In this document: positions 7,169 through 16,210 of the stretch, piece by piece
How positions within the stretch are numbered: position 1 is the stretch's first letter
Layout of the letters: every line of letters starts with the position of its first letter
Source: Bacteroidota bacterium
Lineage (GTDB): Bacteria > Bacteroidota > Bacteroidia > AKYH767-A > 2013-40CM-41-45
DNA length: 64,000 bases
Reading direction: 5' to 3'
NCBI GenBank assembly: GCA_016721305.1
Contig: JADKIH010000008.1
Location: 105,548-169,547 of the forward strand
The notes under the pieces: generated by a model
Databases searched by the model: none
What the model was told of the DNA's origin: nothing
Seen by the model: only the letters and a program-made list of their open reading frames with translations
Program-made: the position numbers and the translations under genes

Positions 7169-9010
7169 TTATTCTACCGTCACTGATTTTGCCAGATTTC
7201 GTGGTTGATCTACGTTACAACCTCTCATGACCGCAATGTGGTAAGAGAGTAATTGCAAAGGAACAACAGAGAGCAAAGGAATTAGGATATCGTCTGCTTC
7301 AGGAACTTCGATGCAGTAGTCAGCCATGCCTTTTACTGTTGTGTCGCCTTCAGTAACGATAGCGATGATTTTTCCTTTACGTGCTTTTACTTCCTGAATA
7401 TTGCTGACAACCTTTTCGTACGTTTCGTTTTTGTTGGCGATAACGACAACCGGCATTTCTTCGTCGATCAAGGCAATCGGACCGTGTTTCATTTCGGCAG
7501 CCGGATAACCTTCGGCGTGGATGTATGAAATTTCTTTCAGCTTAAGAGCGCCTTCCAATGCAACCGGGAAGCCATAACCGCGACCTAGGTACAGGAAGTT
7601 TTTCGCATCCTTAAATTTAGCAGCAAGTTCTTTACAGATATCGTTCGTCTTCAAAGCGATTTCCACTTTTGCAGGAATAGCTTCGAGTTCGTTGAGCAAT
7701 TGGTGGTAACGTGAATCGGTGATCGTTCCGCGATGACGTGCAATTTGCATCGCCATTAACGTAAGAACTGTAACCTGCGCAGTGAATGCTTTTGTAGAAG
7801 CTACACCAATCTCAGGACCGGCGTGCGTATATGCACCTGCATGCGTTGCACGAGGGATCGATGAACCTACCACATTACAAACTCCGAAGATGGTAGCTCC
7901 TTTTGATTTCGCTAATTCGATGGCTGCAAGGGTATCGGCAGTTTCACCTGATTGTGAAATCGGGATAACGATATCGTCTTCGTAAATAACCGGATTACGG
8001 TAACGGAATTCCGATGCATATTCAACTTCAACAGGGATACGAGCAAGATCTTCGATGAGGTATTCGGCAACCAGACCGGCATGCCATGATGTACCGCAAC
8101 CGATGATCACAATACGTTTCGCATTTATGAATTTGTTTTCGTATTCAGCGATTCCGCCTAAACGCAAAAAGCCTTTCTTGGCATCAATACGTCCGCGCAT
8201 AGAATCCCAGATAGAACGAGGCTGTTCGTAGATCTCTTTCAACATGAAGTGATCGTAACCGCCTTTTTCCAATTGCTCGAGTTTCATTTCGAGTTCATGG
8301 ATGTATGGAGTCTTTACCTGATTCTCGATAGTCTTAACGGTAAGCTGGCCATCTTTGATGTAAGCCATTTCGCCATCGTTCAGATAAATAACGTTATTCG
8401 TGTATTCGATAATCGGAGTAGCATCCGAGGCAACAAAGTATTCCTGCTTGTCTTTACCAACGCCAAGAACGATCGGACTGCCTTTACGGGCACAGATCAG
8501 TTCGCGTGGATTGTCCTTTGAAAGAACAACAATAGCATAAGCGCCGATTACTTCACCAAGAGCCAAACGAACGGCTTCGTCGAGAGTAACACCAGCGTTA
8601 TCGTGAATATCTTCAATTAAGTGAATTAACACTTCAGTATCGGTATCACTATTAAAAGTGTGTCCGCGTTTGATCAACTCAGCTTTGATGGAAGAGTAGT
8701 TTTCGATGATACCATTGTGGATCACGGCAAACTTACCTGACTGAGAGTAATGAGGGTGAGCATTACGATCGTTAGGCTCTCCGTGAGTAGCCCAGCGAGT
8801 ATGGCCCATGCCAACGGTTCCTCCCGTGTCCTTGCCTTTTGCAAAGTCGTTCAGATCGCTGACTTTTCCCGCTTTTTTAAAAACCTTAAGGTCACCATTT
8901 AAAATGGCAATACCGGCACTGTCGTAGCCGCGGTATTCGAGGCGCTGCAATCCTTTAATCAGGATCGGATAAACCTCGCGGTGTCCTATGTAAGCAACAA
9001 TTCCGCACAT
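7169..9010 (-). CDS. glmS: Glutamine--fructose-6-phosphate aminotransferase (isomerizing)
   Basis: Full-length GlmS (613 residues) that makes glucosamine-6-phosphate from fructose-6-phosphate and glutamine, the first step to UDP-GlcNAc for peptidoglycan and lipid A. The N-terminal class II glutaminase starts MCGIVAYIG with nucleophile Cys2 after Met removal and has GMGHTRWATHG. Two SIS sugar-binding domains follow (GCGTSWHAG; PISQSGETADTL; CIEVPEAD) and the C-terminus NLAKSVTVE is the conserved end. It is the last gene of a minus-strand operon (GT5-like, DUF4270, glmS) with only 12 bp to DUF4270. No glmS ribozyme-like sequence is visible upstream. Confidence 0.98.
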   Translation of the reverse strand: MCGIVAYIGHREVYPILIKGLQRLEYRGYDSAGIAILNGDLKVFKKAGKVSDLNDFAKGKDTGGTVGMGHTRWATHGEPNDRNAHPHYSQSGKFAVIHNGIIENYSSIKAELIKRGHTFNSDTDTEVLIHLIEDIHDNAGVTLDEAVRLALGEVIGAYAIVVLSKDNPRELICARKGSPIVLGVGKDKQEYFVASDATPIIEYTNNVIYLNDGEMAYIKDGQLTVKTIENQVKTPYIHELEMKLEQLEKGGYDHFMLKEIYEQPRSIWDSMRGRIDAKKGFLRLGGIAEYENKFINAKRIVIIGCGTSWHAGLVAEYLIEDLARIPVEVEYASEFRYRNPVIYEDDIVIPISQSGETADTLAAIELAKSKGATIFGVCNVVGSSIPRATHAGAYTHAGPEIGVASTKAFTAQVTVLTLMAMQIARHRGTITDSRYHQLLNELEAIPAKVEIALKTNDICKELAAKFKDAKNFLYLGRGYGFPVALEGALKLKEISYIHAEGYPAAEMKHGPIALIDEEMPVVVIANKNETYEKVVSNIQEVKARKGKIIAIVTEGDTTVKGMADYCIEVPEADDILIPLLSVVPLQLLSYHIAVMRGCNVDQPRNLAKSVTVE

Positions 9011-9022
9011 GATTGGGGTGTG

Positions 9023-10297
9023 TTAGTATAATTTAGTGTAATACAGAGTAAGCTTTAAACGCTGACTTGTACTCGTGCTGCTACCGAGAACAAGCTGATT
9101 CGGTGTCACTCCGCTACCTGATACAACGATAAAAAAGTCTGCACTTACATATCGGTCGTCCAGGTAACCCTGAATCTGCCGTGCAATGTTAAACGTGTAT
9201 TCCTTGTCAGTGGAATAGTAGTCACCGCCAAAATATCCCGACGATTCGTAATAATCGATTGGGAAAATGTTCTCTCCCGCTGCATTCTTTGAGACTAACA
9301 GAAGTTTGTTAGGTACACCGTAGAATGGAATGGTAGGATCCTGAGCGATGACTTTTAACTCTGCCCGGTTGACTAGGATACTGCCTGAGTCCTTAAAATG
9401 TTTCAAAAAAGGAAACGAAATCTTTGTTTTTACCCCACAAATGCCTTGAATATAGCTTAAACTATCGGTTGTGCCTGTATTAAGGGCCTGAGCAACAGAA
9501 GTTCCGGTATAATCGTGATCAAAGTGGTTTAAACGGGCATTGGCCAATGAAAAGGCGTATTTCTTCGAAGTTGTTCCGTCGTGGAAGTAGAGAATTAAAG
9601 CCGAACTGAAGAAGTTGAACGAGCAAATTGCTCCTCGGCCGGCAACCGTCATCGGTGCGGCAGAAATGTTCAATCCTTTGAAGTACGTCAACCACGAATC
9701 ATTGGAAGCAAGCGTGGACTGGCCATTCAATGCAATGATGCTGTCGGCCAACGACTGATCTAAGCGGATACGAACCTGCGGAATGATTGTGTCGGAGTCG
9801 ACAACAACGCGAGTATTCGGAGCCGGTAAAAACGATGTTGTACCAAGCAGCGTAGCGTCTGTCGTAAAGGTTCGGTTTGAGAAGTAAGAGGAATCGATAT
9901 GCATGTCCTCTGTCAGTCTGCTGACATTGATTGTCTGCGTCTGATTAGTATCTCCGTAGTAGCCCGAATAAACAAGAGCCAACACAATAGAGTCGGCAAC
10001 AGGTGCAGTTCCGAATGACGGTGTTCCGCCGGTTAAAACTGCTTGTGCATAGACCGATGCAGTAGATATTCCAAACACCGGATGATTCATGCTGCCAATC
10101 AGCTGAGACGAAAGCTCATCGGTCTGAAGCGAATCTTCTAGAACAGTTGTGGTAATAATCGTACTGGTGTCGGAATACACCATGTTAAGCTGATCGGAAG
10201 AAGGGAGAATGTTCAATCCTGTTTCCTCAGGATCTTTGCAGGAATTGAGCGATAGTAGACCTGAAATAAGGCCAAGCACAAAAAAGATTTCCCCCAC
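9023..10297 (-). CDS. DUF4270 family lipoprotein
   Basis: Bacteroidota DUF4270 protein, a predicted lipoprotein (LISGLLSLNSC lipobox) with the family pattern SDTSTIITTTVLEDSLQTDELSSQLIGSMNHPVFG and the C-terminal end GSSTSTSQRLKLTLYYTKLY. Function unknown, but the gene is typically found between a GT5-like gene and glmS, as here. The open frame begins at a GTG at 10297. An alternative is a start at 10401, only 3 bp after the upstream stop; that frame (MIKTFPDASPSKG...AARWG) joins this one if one G is added to the GGGGG run at 10291-10295 (minus strand), supplying the positive residues a signal peptide needs. I favour the longer, frameshifted version. Confidence 0.85.
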   Translation of the reverse strand: MGEIFFVLGLISGLLSLNSCKDPEETGLNILPSSDQLNMVYSDTSTIITTTVLEDSLQTDELSSQLIGSMNHPVFGISTASVYAQAVLTGGTPSFGTAPVADSIVLALVYSGYYGDTNQTQTINVSRLTEDMHIDSSYFSNRTFTTDATLLGTTSFLPAPNTRVVVDSDTIIPQVRIRLDQSLADSIIALNGQSTLASNDSWLTYFKGLNISAAPMTVAGRGAICSFNFFSSALILYFHDGTTSKKYAFSLANARLNHFDHDYTGTSVAQALNTGTTDSLSYIQGICGVKTKISFPFLKHFKDSGSILVNRAELKVIAQDPTIPFYGVPNKLLLVSKNAAGENIFPIDYYESSGYFGGDYYSTDKEYTFNIARQIQGYLDDRYVSADFFIVVSGSGVTPNQLVLGSSTSTSQRLKLTLYYTKLY

Positions 10298-10404
10298 CTT
10301 GCGGCAGAGGAATTCTTTTTTGTTAAAATTTGAATGCTTTGTTGCTTTTCAGTTACCAGCTTTCCTTTGGATGGGGAGGCATCCGGAAATGTTTTGATCA
10401 TAGT

Positions 10405-11241
10405 TTAGTCGGCAAGAACGGGTTCTGTTTCCAGAAGTTCATCATAAAAATCTGAGCAAGCAGAAACGAAGCTGGATTCATCTTCATACGAAGGAATAGT
10501 CAGCAATGGTTTAGTTGCTTTCTTGAGATATGCGTCGATTGATGCGTTTTTTTCTTCAGCGCTTTTGATAACACCATCAGCCAGTTTCATGGCTGCAAGA
10601 TTTACATTCACCATCGTTGGATCTTTGTAAAGCTTTGTGTCTTCGGCAGTCACGCCATCCATTTTCAACTTCTTCACCAGATTCGGACTCATTGTTTCGT
10701 CGAGATCCTGGTAGTAAGAAGAATAAACGACACGACTGTTTTTAAACATCGGATCGTCTTTGTATCCGGTTTTCACGAAGAAAGGAATCAAAGACGTCAT
10801 CCAACCGTGACAATGAATCACATCCGGAGCCCATCCTAATTTCTTTACGGTTTCCAAAACGCCACGGCAGAAGAAAACCATACGGTCTTCGTTGTCTTTG
10901 TGGAATTTCTTTTTCGCGTCGCGGAAAATAGATTTACGTTGGAAGTATTCCTCATTATCAATAAAGTAAACCTGCATACGCGCACTTTGGATGGAAGCAA
11001 CTTTGATGATAAGTGGGTGATCGGTGTCGTCGATGATCAGATTCATACCGGAAAGACGAATAACTTCGTGCAATTGATTACGGCGTTCGTTGATCAATCC
11101 GAAACGGGGCATAAAAGTCCGGATTTCTTTCCCCTTTTCCTGAATACCCTGGGGAAGGTGACGGGCGATCTTTGAAATTTCTGTCAACTCAAGGAAGGGT
11201 GTAATTTCCTGGGAAACAAATAAAACTTTTGCTTTCTTCAT
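10405..11241 (-). CDS. Glycogen/starch synthase-like GT5 N-terminal domain protein
   Basis: 278 residues from the ATG at 11241 (MKKAKVLFVSQEITPFLELTEISKIARHLPQ). This is the ADP-glucose-type synthase catalytic N-domain signature, with DVIHCHGWMTSLIPFF in the middle. Full glycogen synthases are ~470 residues with a second Rossmann domain that binds the nucleotide sugar; that domain is missing here, and the KxGG-type motif is altered (LELTEISK). The short form is typical of this Bacteroidota locus, divergent from panC and followed by DUF4270 and glmS. Glycogen synthase activity is doubtful. An upstream in-frame start at 11298 is less likely because homology begins at MKKAKV. Confidence 0.82.
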   Translation of the reverse strand: MKKAKVLFVSQEITPFLELTEISKIARHLPQGIQEKGKEIRTFMPRFGLINERRNQLHEVIRLSGMNLIIDDTDHPLIIKVASIQSARMQVYFIDNEEYFQRKSIFRDAKKKFHKDNEDRMVFFCRGVLETVKKLGWAPDVIHCHGWMTSLIPFFVKTGYKDDPMFKNSRVVYSSYYQDLDETMSPNLVKKLKMDGVTAEDTKLYKDPTMVNVNLAAMKLADGVIKSAEEKNASIDAYLKKATKPLLTIPSYEDESSFVSACSDFYDELLETEPVLAD

Positions 11242-11446
11242 TCTTGAGGTTGGATTTATAAATTTGGCCCACAAAGATAGGTATTTTCGCGCTGCCATTC
11301 AAGGGGATGAGGGGGTTTTAACGCCTCTGCCGCCCGAATATTGGATTTTAGCGAAAAAAGCCTACGTAAGTAGTTGACTATTAGACGTAAACTAAGCGTA
11401 CAAGGTTCGAAAATGATAATTAAATAATTGTATTGATAGTATAAGT

Positions 11447-12295
11447 ATGAAGATATTCGAGACAATTGATCAGATAACCCGATTTCTGAGTGAAAAGCGG
11501 GCATCGGGTGAGCGCATAGGATTTGTGCCTACGATGGGGGCTTTGCACGACGGGCATTTGTCGCTAATCCGGCTCGCTAAGGCAGATTGTGATCTGGTCG
11601 TGTCGAGCATCTTCGTCAATCCGACGCAATTCAACAATCCGGAGGATCTCAAAAACTACCCCCGAATGCCGGAATCGGATTCCCAAATGCTGGCCGAAGT
11701 AGGAACGGACGTACTTTTTAGTCCGGCCGTCAGCGAAATGTACGCCGAAGGTTTTGGGACTTTACAGGATGTCGATTTGGGCGGATTGGAAAAAGTAATG
11801 GAAGGCGCTCATCGTCCGGGACATTTCAAAGGTGTTGTTCAGGTAGTGTCGAAACTGTTCGACATCGTTCAGCCGCATGTCGCATACTTCGGCGAAAAGG
11901 ATTACCAGCAACTTGCCGTTATTCGTCGCATGACGGAACAACTCGGCTACAATATTGAAATCGTCGGCTGTCCGACCATCCGCGAATCCGACGGACTAGC
12001 CATGAGTTCCAGAAATCTTCGTCTTTCGGCCGAAGAAAGAAAAGTGGCCGTTAAAATTTCCGAAGCACTTAAATACATCCAGACAAACTGGAAAAAGAAA
12101 AGTCCGGAACAATTGATTGCGGAGGCAACACAACAATTAGAATCAACCGGCATTCTCAAACCCGAATACATCGAAATCGCCGACGCAAAAGATTTACACG
12201 AAGTGCGTGATTCAAATTATTCAAAACCTATGCGTGCTTTTGCAGCGGTGTTTTGTGGACCGGTGAGGTTGATTGACAATATTTCAATTAGCTAA
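11447..12295 (+). CDS. panC: Pantothenate synthetase
   Basis: Pantoate--beta-alanine ligase (282 residues), the ATP-dependent last step of pantothenate synthesis for CoA, cytoplasmic. Nucleotidyltransferase-fold motifs are in order: FVPTMGALHDGHLSLI (HIGH-like), SIFVNPTQF, VVSKLFDIVQPHVAYFGEKDYQQL and SSRNLRLS (KMSKS-like). Divergent from the GT5-like gene with about 200 bp of shared upstream DNA. The stop codon lies inside an octamer TAATTAGC repeat. Confidence 0.97.
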   Translation: MKIFETIDQITRFLSEKRASGERIGFVPTMGALHDGHLSLIRLAKADCDLVVSSIFVNPTQFNNPEDLKNYPRMPESDSQMLAEVGTDVLFSPAVSEMYAEGFGTLQDVDLGGLEKVMEGAHRPGHFKGVVQVVSKLFDIVQPHVAYFGEKDYQQLAVIRRMTEQLGYNIEIVGCPTIRESDGLAMSSRNLRLSAEERKVAVKISEALKYIQTNWKKKSPEQLIAEATQQLESTGILKPEYIEIADAKDLHEVRDSNYSKPMRAFAAVFCGPVRLIDNISIS

Positions 12296-12315
12296 TTAGC
12301 TAATTAGCTAATTGG
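12285..12315. repeat. Octamer repeat at the panC stop codon
   Basis: About 3.5 perfect copies of TAATTAGC starting in the last codons of panC and including its stop. Same octamer as at 29-213, 17351, 37551 and 43931. Confidence 0.85.
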
Positions 12316-12346
12316 TGGCGAGGCGATGATGCAAATTATGCAGCAT

Positions 12347-13381
12347 CTAATATTTCATGAAGCGTGAGGCCTGTGTTTCGGTATCGTTTATTACGGATAA
12401 GAAATAAAAACCTGCGGGTAGATTTGAAATGTTGATGGATTGCTCATTTTCACTCTGTAAAAGCACTTGGCCGGTTTGAATAATTTTTCCTGTGCAATCC
12501 GTGATTTCGTACGACGAAGGTGTTGTTTTTACAGGCACGTTTAAGTAAATAAATTCCTTGGCAGGATTTGGATGGATACTGAAAGTTGATGATGGAGTCA
12601 GGTCATTAATTTGATCTACCAACATACATGGTGATGAGCCATCGGGGAAAAGTGTTTGACCGTTTACACTGAAACAATCAAGGCTTCCGATATTTTCGAA
12701 GTAGGCCAAAGGATTAAGTAATCCGAAAGTTGATCCAATGCCTTCGATAAGATAACCCGGGTCATTCGCCGTTTCGGTCAGCTTTAATCTTCTTCGGTAA
12801 GTGCCATTGACGAGAATCGAGTCTTCTGATTCGATAATGATAGTATACATCAGTGGGTTGTAATCGCTATTCCACCAATCGCCAACGGTATCACCCACCT
12901 GGAGTGAAAAGTCGTAAAGCAATTTCTCATTCGAGCTATCCACCGGCATATAATACACACGTTGGTTAATCGAATCGTTCCTAAAGCATCCTGCGTAACT
13001 GATTCCTTCGTAAGTAGAAGAGTAGAAATGCACTCCGCTATAATACTCATTGACGGTGTGATTCACCGACTTGTTCAACTTGCTATAGGTAATTCCTCCA
13101 ATCAGTGTGTCGCCTGTTATTAAATAACTCCTCTCATAGCCGTCAACACCTGAGTTGGTACCGGAAAACCAACCTTGTCCGTAGGAGCAATTCCATTGGG
13201 CGTTAGATGTTGGTAAAGGAAAGTAGGTTTGAGAATTCGCCGACAATTGAATATGCAGAAATAAAAACATTGTGAGTCCTCTACACAATCGGATCAAAGA
13301 TTGTCGAGACTGTTTTTTGCCATTAGTGTGCAGCACTTCAAATTGGGGTGAAGTATAAACGGAGTTTAAAGTTGTTTTCAT
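12347..13381 (-). CDS. T9SS type A sorting domain protein, unknown function
   Basis: 344 residues. The N-terminus is long for a signal peptide (MKTTLNSVYTSPQF... then hydrophobic LTMFLFLHIQLSANS). The middle (YFPLPTSNAQWNCSYGQGWFSG ... LITGDTLIGGITYSKL ... GEL-like strands) is a domain often seen in Bacteroidota T9SS cargo; I do not know its ligand. The C-terminal ~75 residues are a type A sorting domain (STFSIHPNPAKEFIYLNVP ... ISNLPAGFYFLSVINDTE ... RFMKY). Convergent with panC and divergent from the next T9SS gene at 13622. Confidence 0.8.
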   Translation of the reverse strand: MKTTLNSVYTSPQFEVLHTNGKKQSRQSLIRLCRGLTMFLFLHIQLSANSQTYFPLPTSNAQWNCSYGQGWFSGTNSGVDGYERSYLITGDTLIGGITYSKLNKSVNHTVNEYYSGVHFYSSTYEGISYAGCFRNDSINQRVYYMPVDSSNEKLLYDFSLQVGDTVGDWWNSDYNPLMYTIIIESEDSILVNGTYRRRLKLTETANDPGYLIEGIGSTFGLLNPLAYFENIGSLDCFSVNGQTLFPDGSSPCMLVDQINDLTPSSTFSIHPNPAKEFIYLNVPVKTTPSSYEITDCTGKIIQTGQVLLQSENEQSINISNLPAGFYFLSVINDTETQASRFMKY

Positions 13382-13621
13382 TCAAAGAGATTTTGAAATT
13401 GACTCTCAAATTTAACATTTTTCTGAAAGTAAAGTATTGTTTCAAAAACAGTTCGGGTAATTGTATCTGTGGCGGTTTCCCCTAGTTTGTGAGTCGCTTC
13501 AGTTGGCCATCTACTAAAGTGATCATCTCAATAGCTCAATTTTCTAAATCAAATTACTTTAATTTTAGTATTTTTATCCTTGTTCATTACTATTGAGTCA
13601 CTATAAGTCATCCCCTTCAAG

Positions 13622-14965
13622 ATGTCGATCATGAAAAAAACGTTATCACTTATTCTACTTCTTGTCAGTTTTCAAGCGTCAGCCCAATGGTATTCTGCCG
13701 GGACAGGCATTGCGACAAATGATTTTGTCATCGGGTTTGCCGAGTATCAAAACCAGACATTGGCATATACTTACCCCGATCCTTCCGTATATACAAACGT
13801 TGGAGGTAATTGGTCTATTCAGTTACCTCCCCTTCCTTTGGCTGCAGGAGTTCACAAGCTCGAAGTAATTGATAGTGTTCTTTACGCAATGTCGTATGCA
13901 TCGGGAACAGGCAACAGAGTCTATTACTACGATGGAAGTGCATGGCAAGCTTTGGGCGGAGCATTTGCAAATCCGGGGAATCTAAATTATCCTTCTTTAT
14001 ATGATATGCTCGAGTATCACGATACCATCTTTGTTTGTGGTGAGTTCAGCAGAGTGGGAACAGATACGATAAGCGGAATAGCAAAATGGAACGGAACGGC
14101 ATGGGAAGAAGTGCGCGACGGACTTCATTGGGGAATGGCGCCGTACACGAGCACTATGTATCCTCATCAGTTGTTCGAGTTTCAAAGTGAGTTGTATGTG
14201 ATAGGAAATTTCGTGATGGCAGGAATTGATTCGGTGAATGGCATTGCACGATGGAATGGAACATCATGGTCGAAAGTCGGAAACGGATTTAATAAAGTCG
14301 GATATGGAATGGGTGAGTTCAATGGTAACTTATATGCCGGCGGAGAGTTTACTTCAGCATCCGGCACGAGTGTTTCCTGCATTGCAAAATGGGATGGAAC
14401 AAATTGGCTTGATCCGGGTTTTAGTGTACAGGTCGAAAACACTCCGGGAGTTCACGCTTTTGTTCATTCATTTTTGAGCGTACCCGGTGCATTGTTTGTC
14501 GCTGGAGGATTTGATCACGTCTATTTGGGTGCAACTTCGTATCAAGGTCAGGGAGTTTTTATGTACAATGGTTTTAATGTAGATACACTTTTAGGCGGAG
14601 TTAATAGCGATGTGGAAGCGTTGATGCAAATTCCGGGTGGTATCAGAGTCGGCGGAGGATTTTCTTTGGCAGGTGGTATTGTGGCCGATAAAGTAGCTGA
14701 TTATTATTACCTGCTTGGAGTGGAAGAAATAGGAGAGAAACAATTCGTTGTTTATCCGACATACTTCGAAAATTCAATTCGCGTGCAAGGTGCATTCGAT
14801 CAATCATCATACCGCTATGAACTGCGCGATATCACCGGAAAATTGATCGATAGAGGTATTTTGAAAAATGAAATCACTTTCAAGTCGCTTCCGTCAGGAG
14901 TTTATTTTGCTTCTATCGTGAAAAATGGCAGACTTGTTCAGGTCGAAAAATTGGTGAAGAAATAA
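13622..14965 (+). CDS. T9SS cargo with kelch-like 'IAKWNGTxW' repeats
   Basis: 447 residues; signal peptide MKKTLSLILLLVSFQASAQ (the ATG at 13631 is as plausible as the one at 13622). At least four repeats of about 60 residues carry GIAKWNGTAWEEV, GIARWNGTSWSKVG, CIAKWDGTNW and similar, alternating with YVIGNFVMAG-type strands, indicating a beta-propeller. The C-terminal ~75 residues are a type A sorting domain (QFVVYPTYFENSIRVQG ... SLPSGVYFASIVKNG ... KLVKK). Secreted or surface-exposed; substrate unknown. Its stop is 2 bp from the convergent Fic gene stop. Confidence 0.82.
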   Translation: MSIMKKTLSLILLLVSFQASAQWYSAGTGIATNDFVIGFAEYQNQTLAYTYPDPSVYTNVGGNWSIQLPPLPLAAGVHKLEVIDSVLYAMSYASGTGNRVYYYDGSAWQALGGAFANPGNLNYPSLYDMLEYHDTIFVCGEFSRVGTDTISGIAKWNGTAWEEVRDGLHWGMAPYTSTMYPHQLFEFQSELYVIGNFVMAGIDSVNGIARWNGTSWSKVGNGFNKVGYGMGEFNGNLYAGGEFTSASGTSVSCIAKWDGTNWLDPGFSVQVENTPGVHAFVHSFLSVPGALFVAGGFDHVYLGATSYQGQGVFMYNGFNVDTLLGGVNSDVEALMQIPGGIRVGGGFSLAGGIVADKVADYYYLLGVEEIGEKQFVVYPTYFENSIRVQGAFDQSSYRYELRDITGKLIDRGILKNEITFKSLPSGVYFASIVKNGRLVQVEKLVKK

Positions 14966-14966
14966 T

Positions 14967-16073
14967 TTACTGTTCTATCCTTTTGAGTACATAGTTCGTA
15001 CTTCTTCCGCCTTCTGCTTCTTTCTGCAGGACATCCTGTTCGATTAAATTTTGAATGTCGCGCAAAGCAGTGTCTTGCGAACATTTCGCAATCTTTGCCC
15101 ATTTTGAAGTCGTGAGTTTTCCTTCGAAAGAGTCGAGTAATTTGTTGATGAGAAGTCTTTGTCTCTCATTAATATTTTTGGTTGAAAGAAATTCCCAATA
15201 CTTTGATTTGCTAAGAACGGCTGATACACTCTCTTCGGCGCTCATTATTGATTTGTCGAAGCAATTTAAAAACCATTCAAGCCAATTGGTAATATCGAGT
15301 GAACCTTTCTGTGTTCTTTCAAGGATATCGTAATACGATTTTCGCTCTAAGCGTATTTGCGCCGACATGCTGTAAAAGCGTTTTGTTATTCCATCGGCAT
15401 TCGCAAGCTGAAGGTCGGCGATAGTTCGTGCAATGCGTCCGTTGCCATCTTCAAAAGGGTGAATGGTTACAAACCAAAGATGTGCGACAGCTGCTTTTAA
15501 AACAGGATCTGTATTCGATGGCGTATTAAACCACGACAAGAATTTTTCCATCTCACCCGGAACATCTTTGCTTTCGGGTGCTTCGAAGTGAATCTTTTCT
15601 CGGCCAATTGAACCGGAAACAACTTGCATCGGCTCCTGTTCATTTTGACGCCAATTGCCTGTAATTATTTTAGACATACCACTTCTTCCGGTCGGAAATA
15701 AGGAAGAATGCCATGAAAAAATTCTCTCCTCTGTTAAAGGACTCTTGTTATTTTGAACAGCATCAACCATGATTTCCACCACGCCATCTACATTCCGGTC
15801 GCTCGGAATTAGTCCGGTGATATTCATCCCTAACCGACGTGCAATTGAGGAACGAACTTCCTCTGAATCGAGAATTTCACCTTCAATTTCACTCGATTTA
15901 ATTACTTCCAAAGTCATGCTTTGAAGGAATGCTTCTGCCTGTAGAGAGAATCCAAGGCTGTCCATTCTGCCAATTAATCTACCTTGCCTGTGTCGTATAG
16001 GAATGATTATGGAGGCTATTTTTTGATAGTCCCATGTGAAGTCCGGCCAGTCTTTTTGTTGGTATATGTACAT
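14967..16073 (-). CDS. Fic family protein with DUF4172 N-domain and C-terminal winged helix
   Basis: 368 residues from the ATG at 16073 (MYIYQQKDWPDFTWDY, the DUF4172 start). Fic enzymes transfer AMP (or similar) from nucleotides to hydroxyl side chains. The active-site loop HPFEDGNGRIART is intact (catalytic His about residue 205). The N-domain carries the autoinhibitory motif SSEIEGE, matching [S/T]xxxE[G/N], so the enzyme should be self-inhibited (class II-type). The C-terminal ~70 residues (LTTSKWAKIAKCSQDTALRDIQNLIEQDVLQ) look like a winged helix DNA-binding domain. Three direct copies and one inverted copy of an 11-bp site lie immediately upstream, suggesting autoregulation. No separate antitoxin gene is present. 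Confidence 0.93.
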   Translation of the reverse strand: MYIYQQKDWPDFTWDYQKIASIIIPIRHRQGRLIGRMDSLGFSLQAEAFLQSMTLEVIKSSEIEGEILDSEEVRSSIARRLGMNITGLIPSDRNVDGVVEIMVDAVQNNKSPLTEERIFSWHSSLFPTGRSGMSKIITGNWRQNEQEPMQVVSGSIGREKIHFEAPESKDVPGEMEKFLSWFNTPSNTDPVLKAAVAHLWFVTIHPFEDGNGRIARTIADLQLANADGITKRFYSMSAQIRLERKSYYDILERTQKGSLDITNWLEWFLNCFDKSIMSAEESVSAVLSKSKYWEFLSTKNINERQRLLINKLLDSFEGKLTTSKWAKIAKCSQDTALRDIQNLIEQDVLQKEAEGGRSTNYVLKRIEQ

Positions 16074-16076
16074 GTT

Positions 16077-16157
16077 TAATCTCCGCAAAATCTGCGGTGA
16101 ATATAGTCGATAATCTCCGCAAAGTCAAGATAATCTCCGCATATTTTGCGGAGATTA
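16077..16157 (-). promoter_or_regulatory. Operator-like array upstream of fic
   Basis: TAATCTCCGCA occurs at 16077-16087, 16111-16121 and 16131-16141, and its exact reverse complement at 16147-16157. The last two make a perfect 11-5-11 palindrome (16131-16157). The first pairs with a degenerate inverted copy (9 of 11 matches) at 16093-16103, also with a 5-nt spacer. The array starts 4 bp upstream of the fic start codon. The layout suggests two dimer sites plus a lone half-site for a repressor, possibly Fic's own winged-helix domain (inference). Confidence 0.75.
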
Positions 16158-16210
16158 GGACGTGGATTCGCCGCAACCACTAAAAATTGCCCAAAAAGGC
16201 CATTTGCTGA

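Noticed and set aside
13382..13621. Possible small RNA or riboswitch in the divergent intergenic region
   Set aside because: A/T-rich with no recognisable conserved structure.
14967..16157. Toxin-antitoxin pair with Fic as toxin
   Set aside because: The inhibitory SxxxEG motif is in the same protein and no small partner gene is adjacent.
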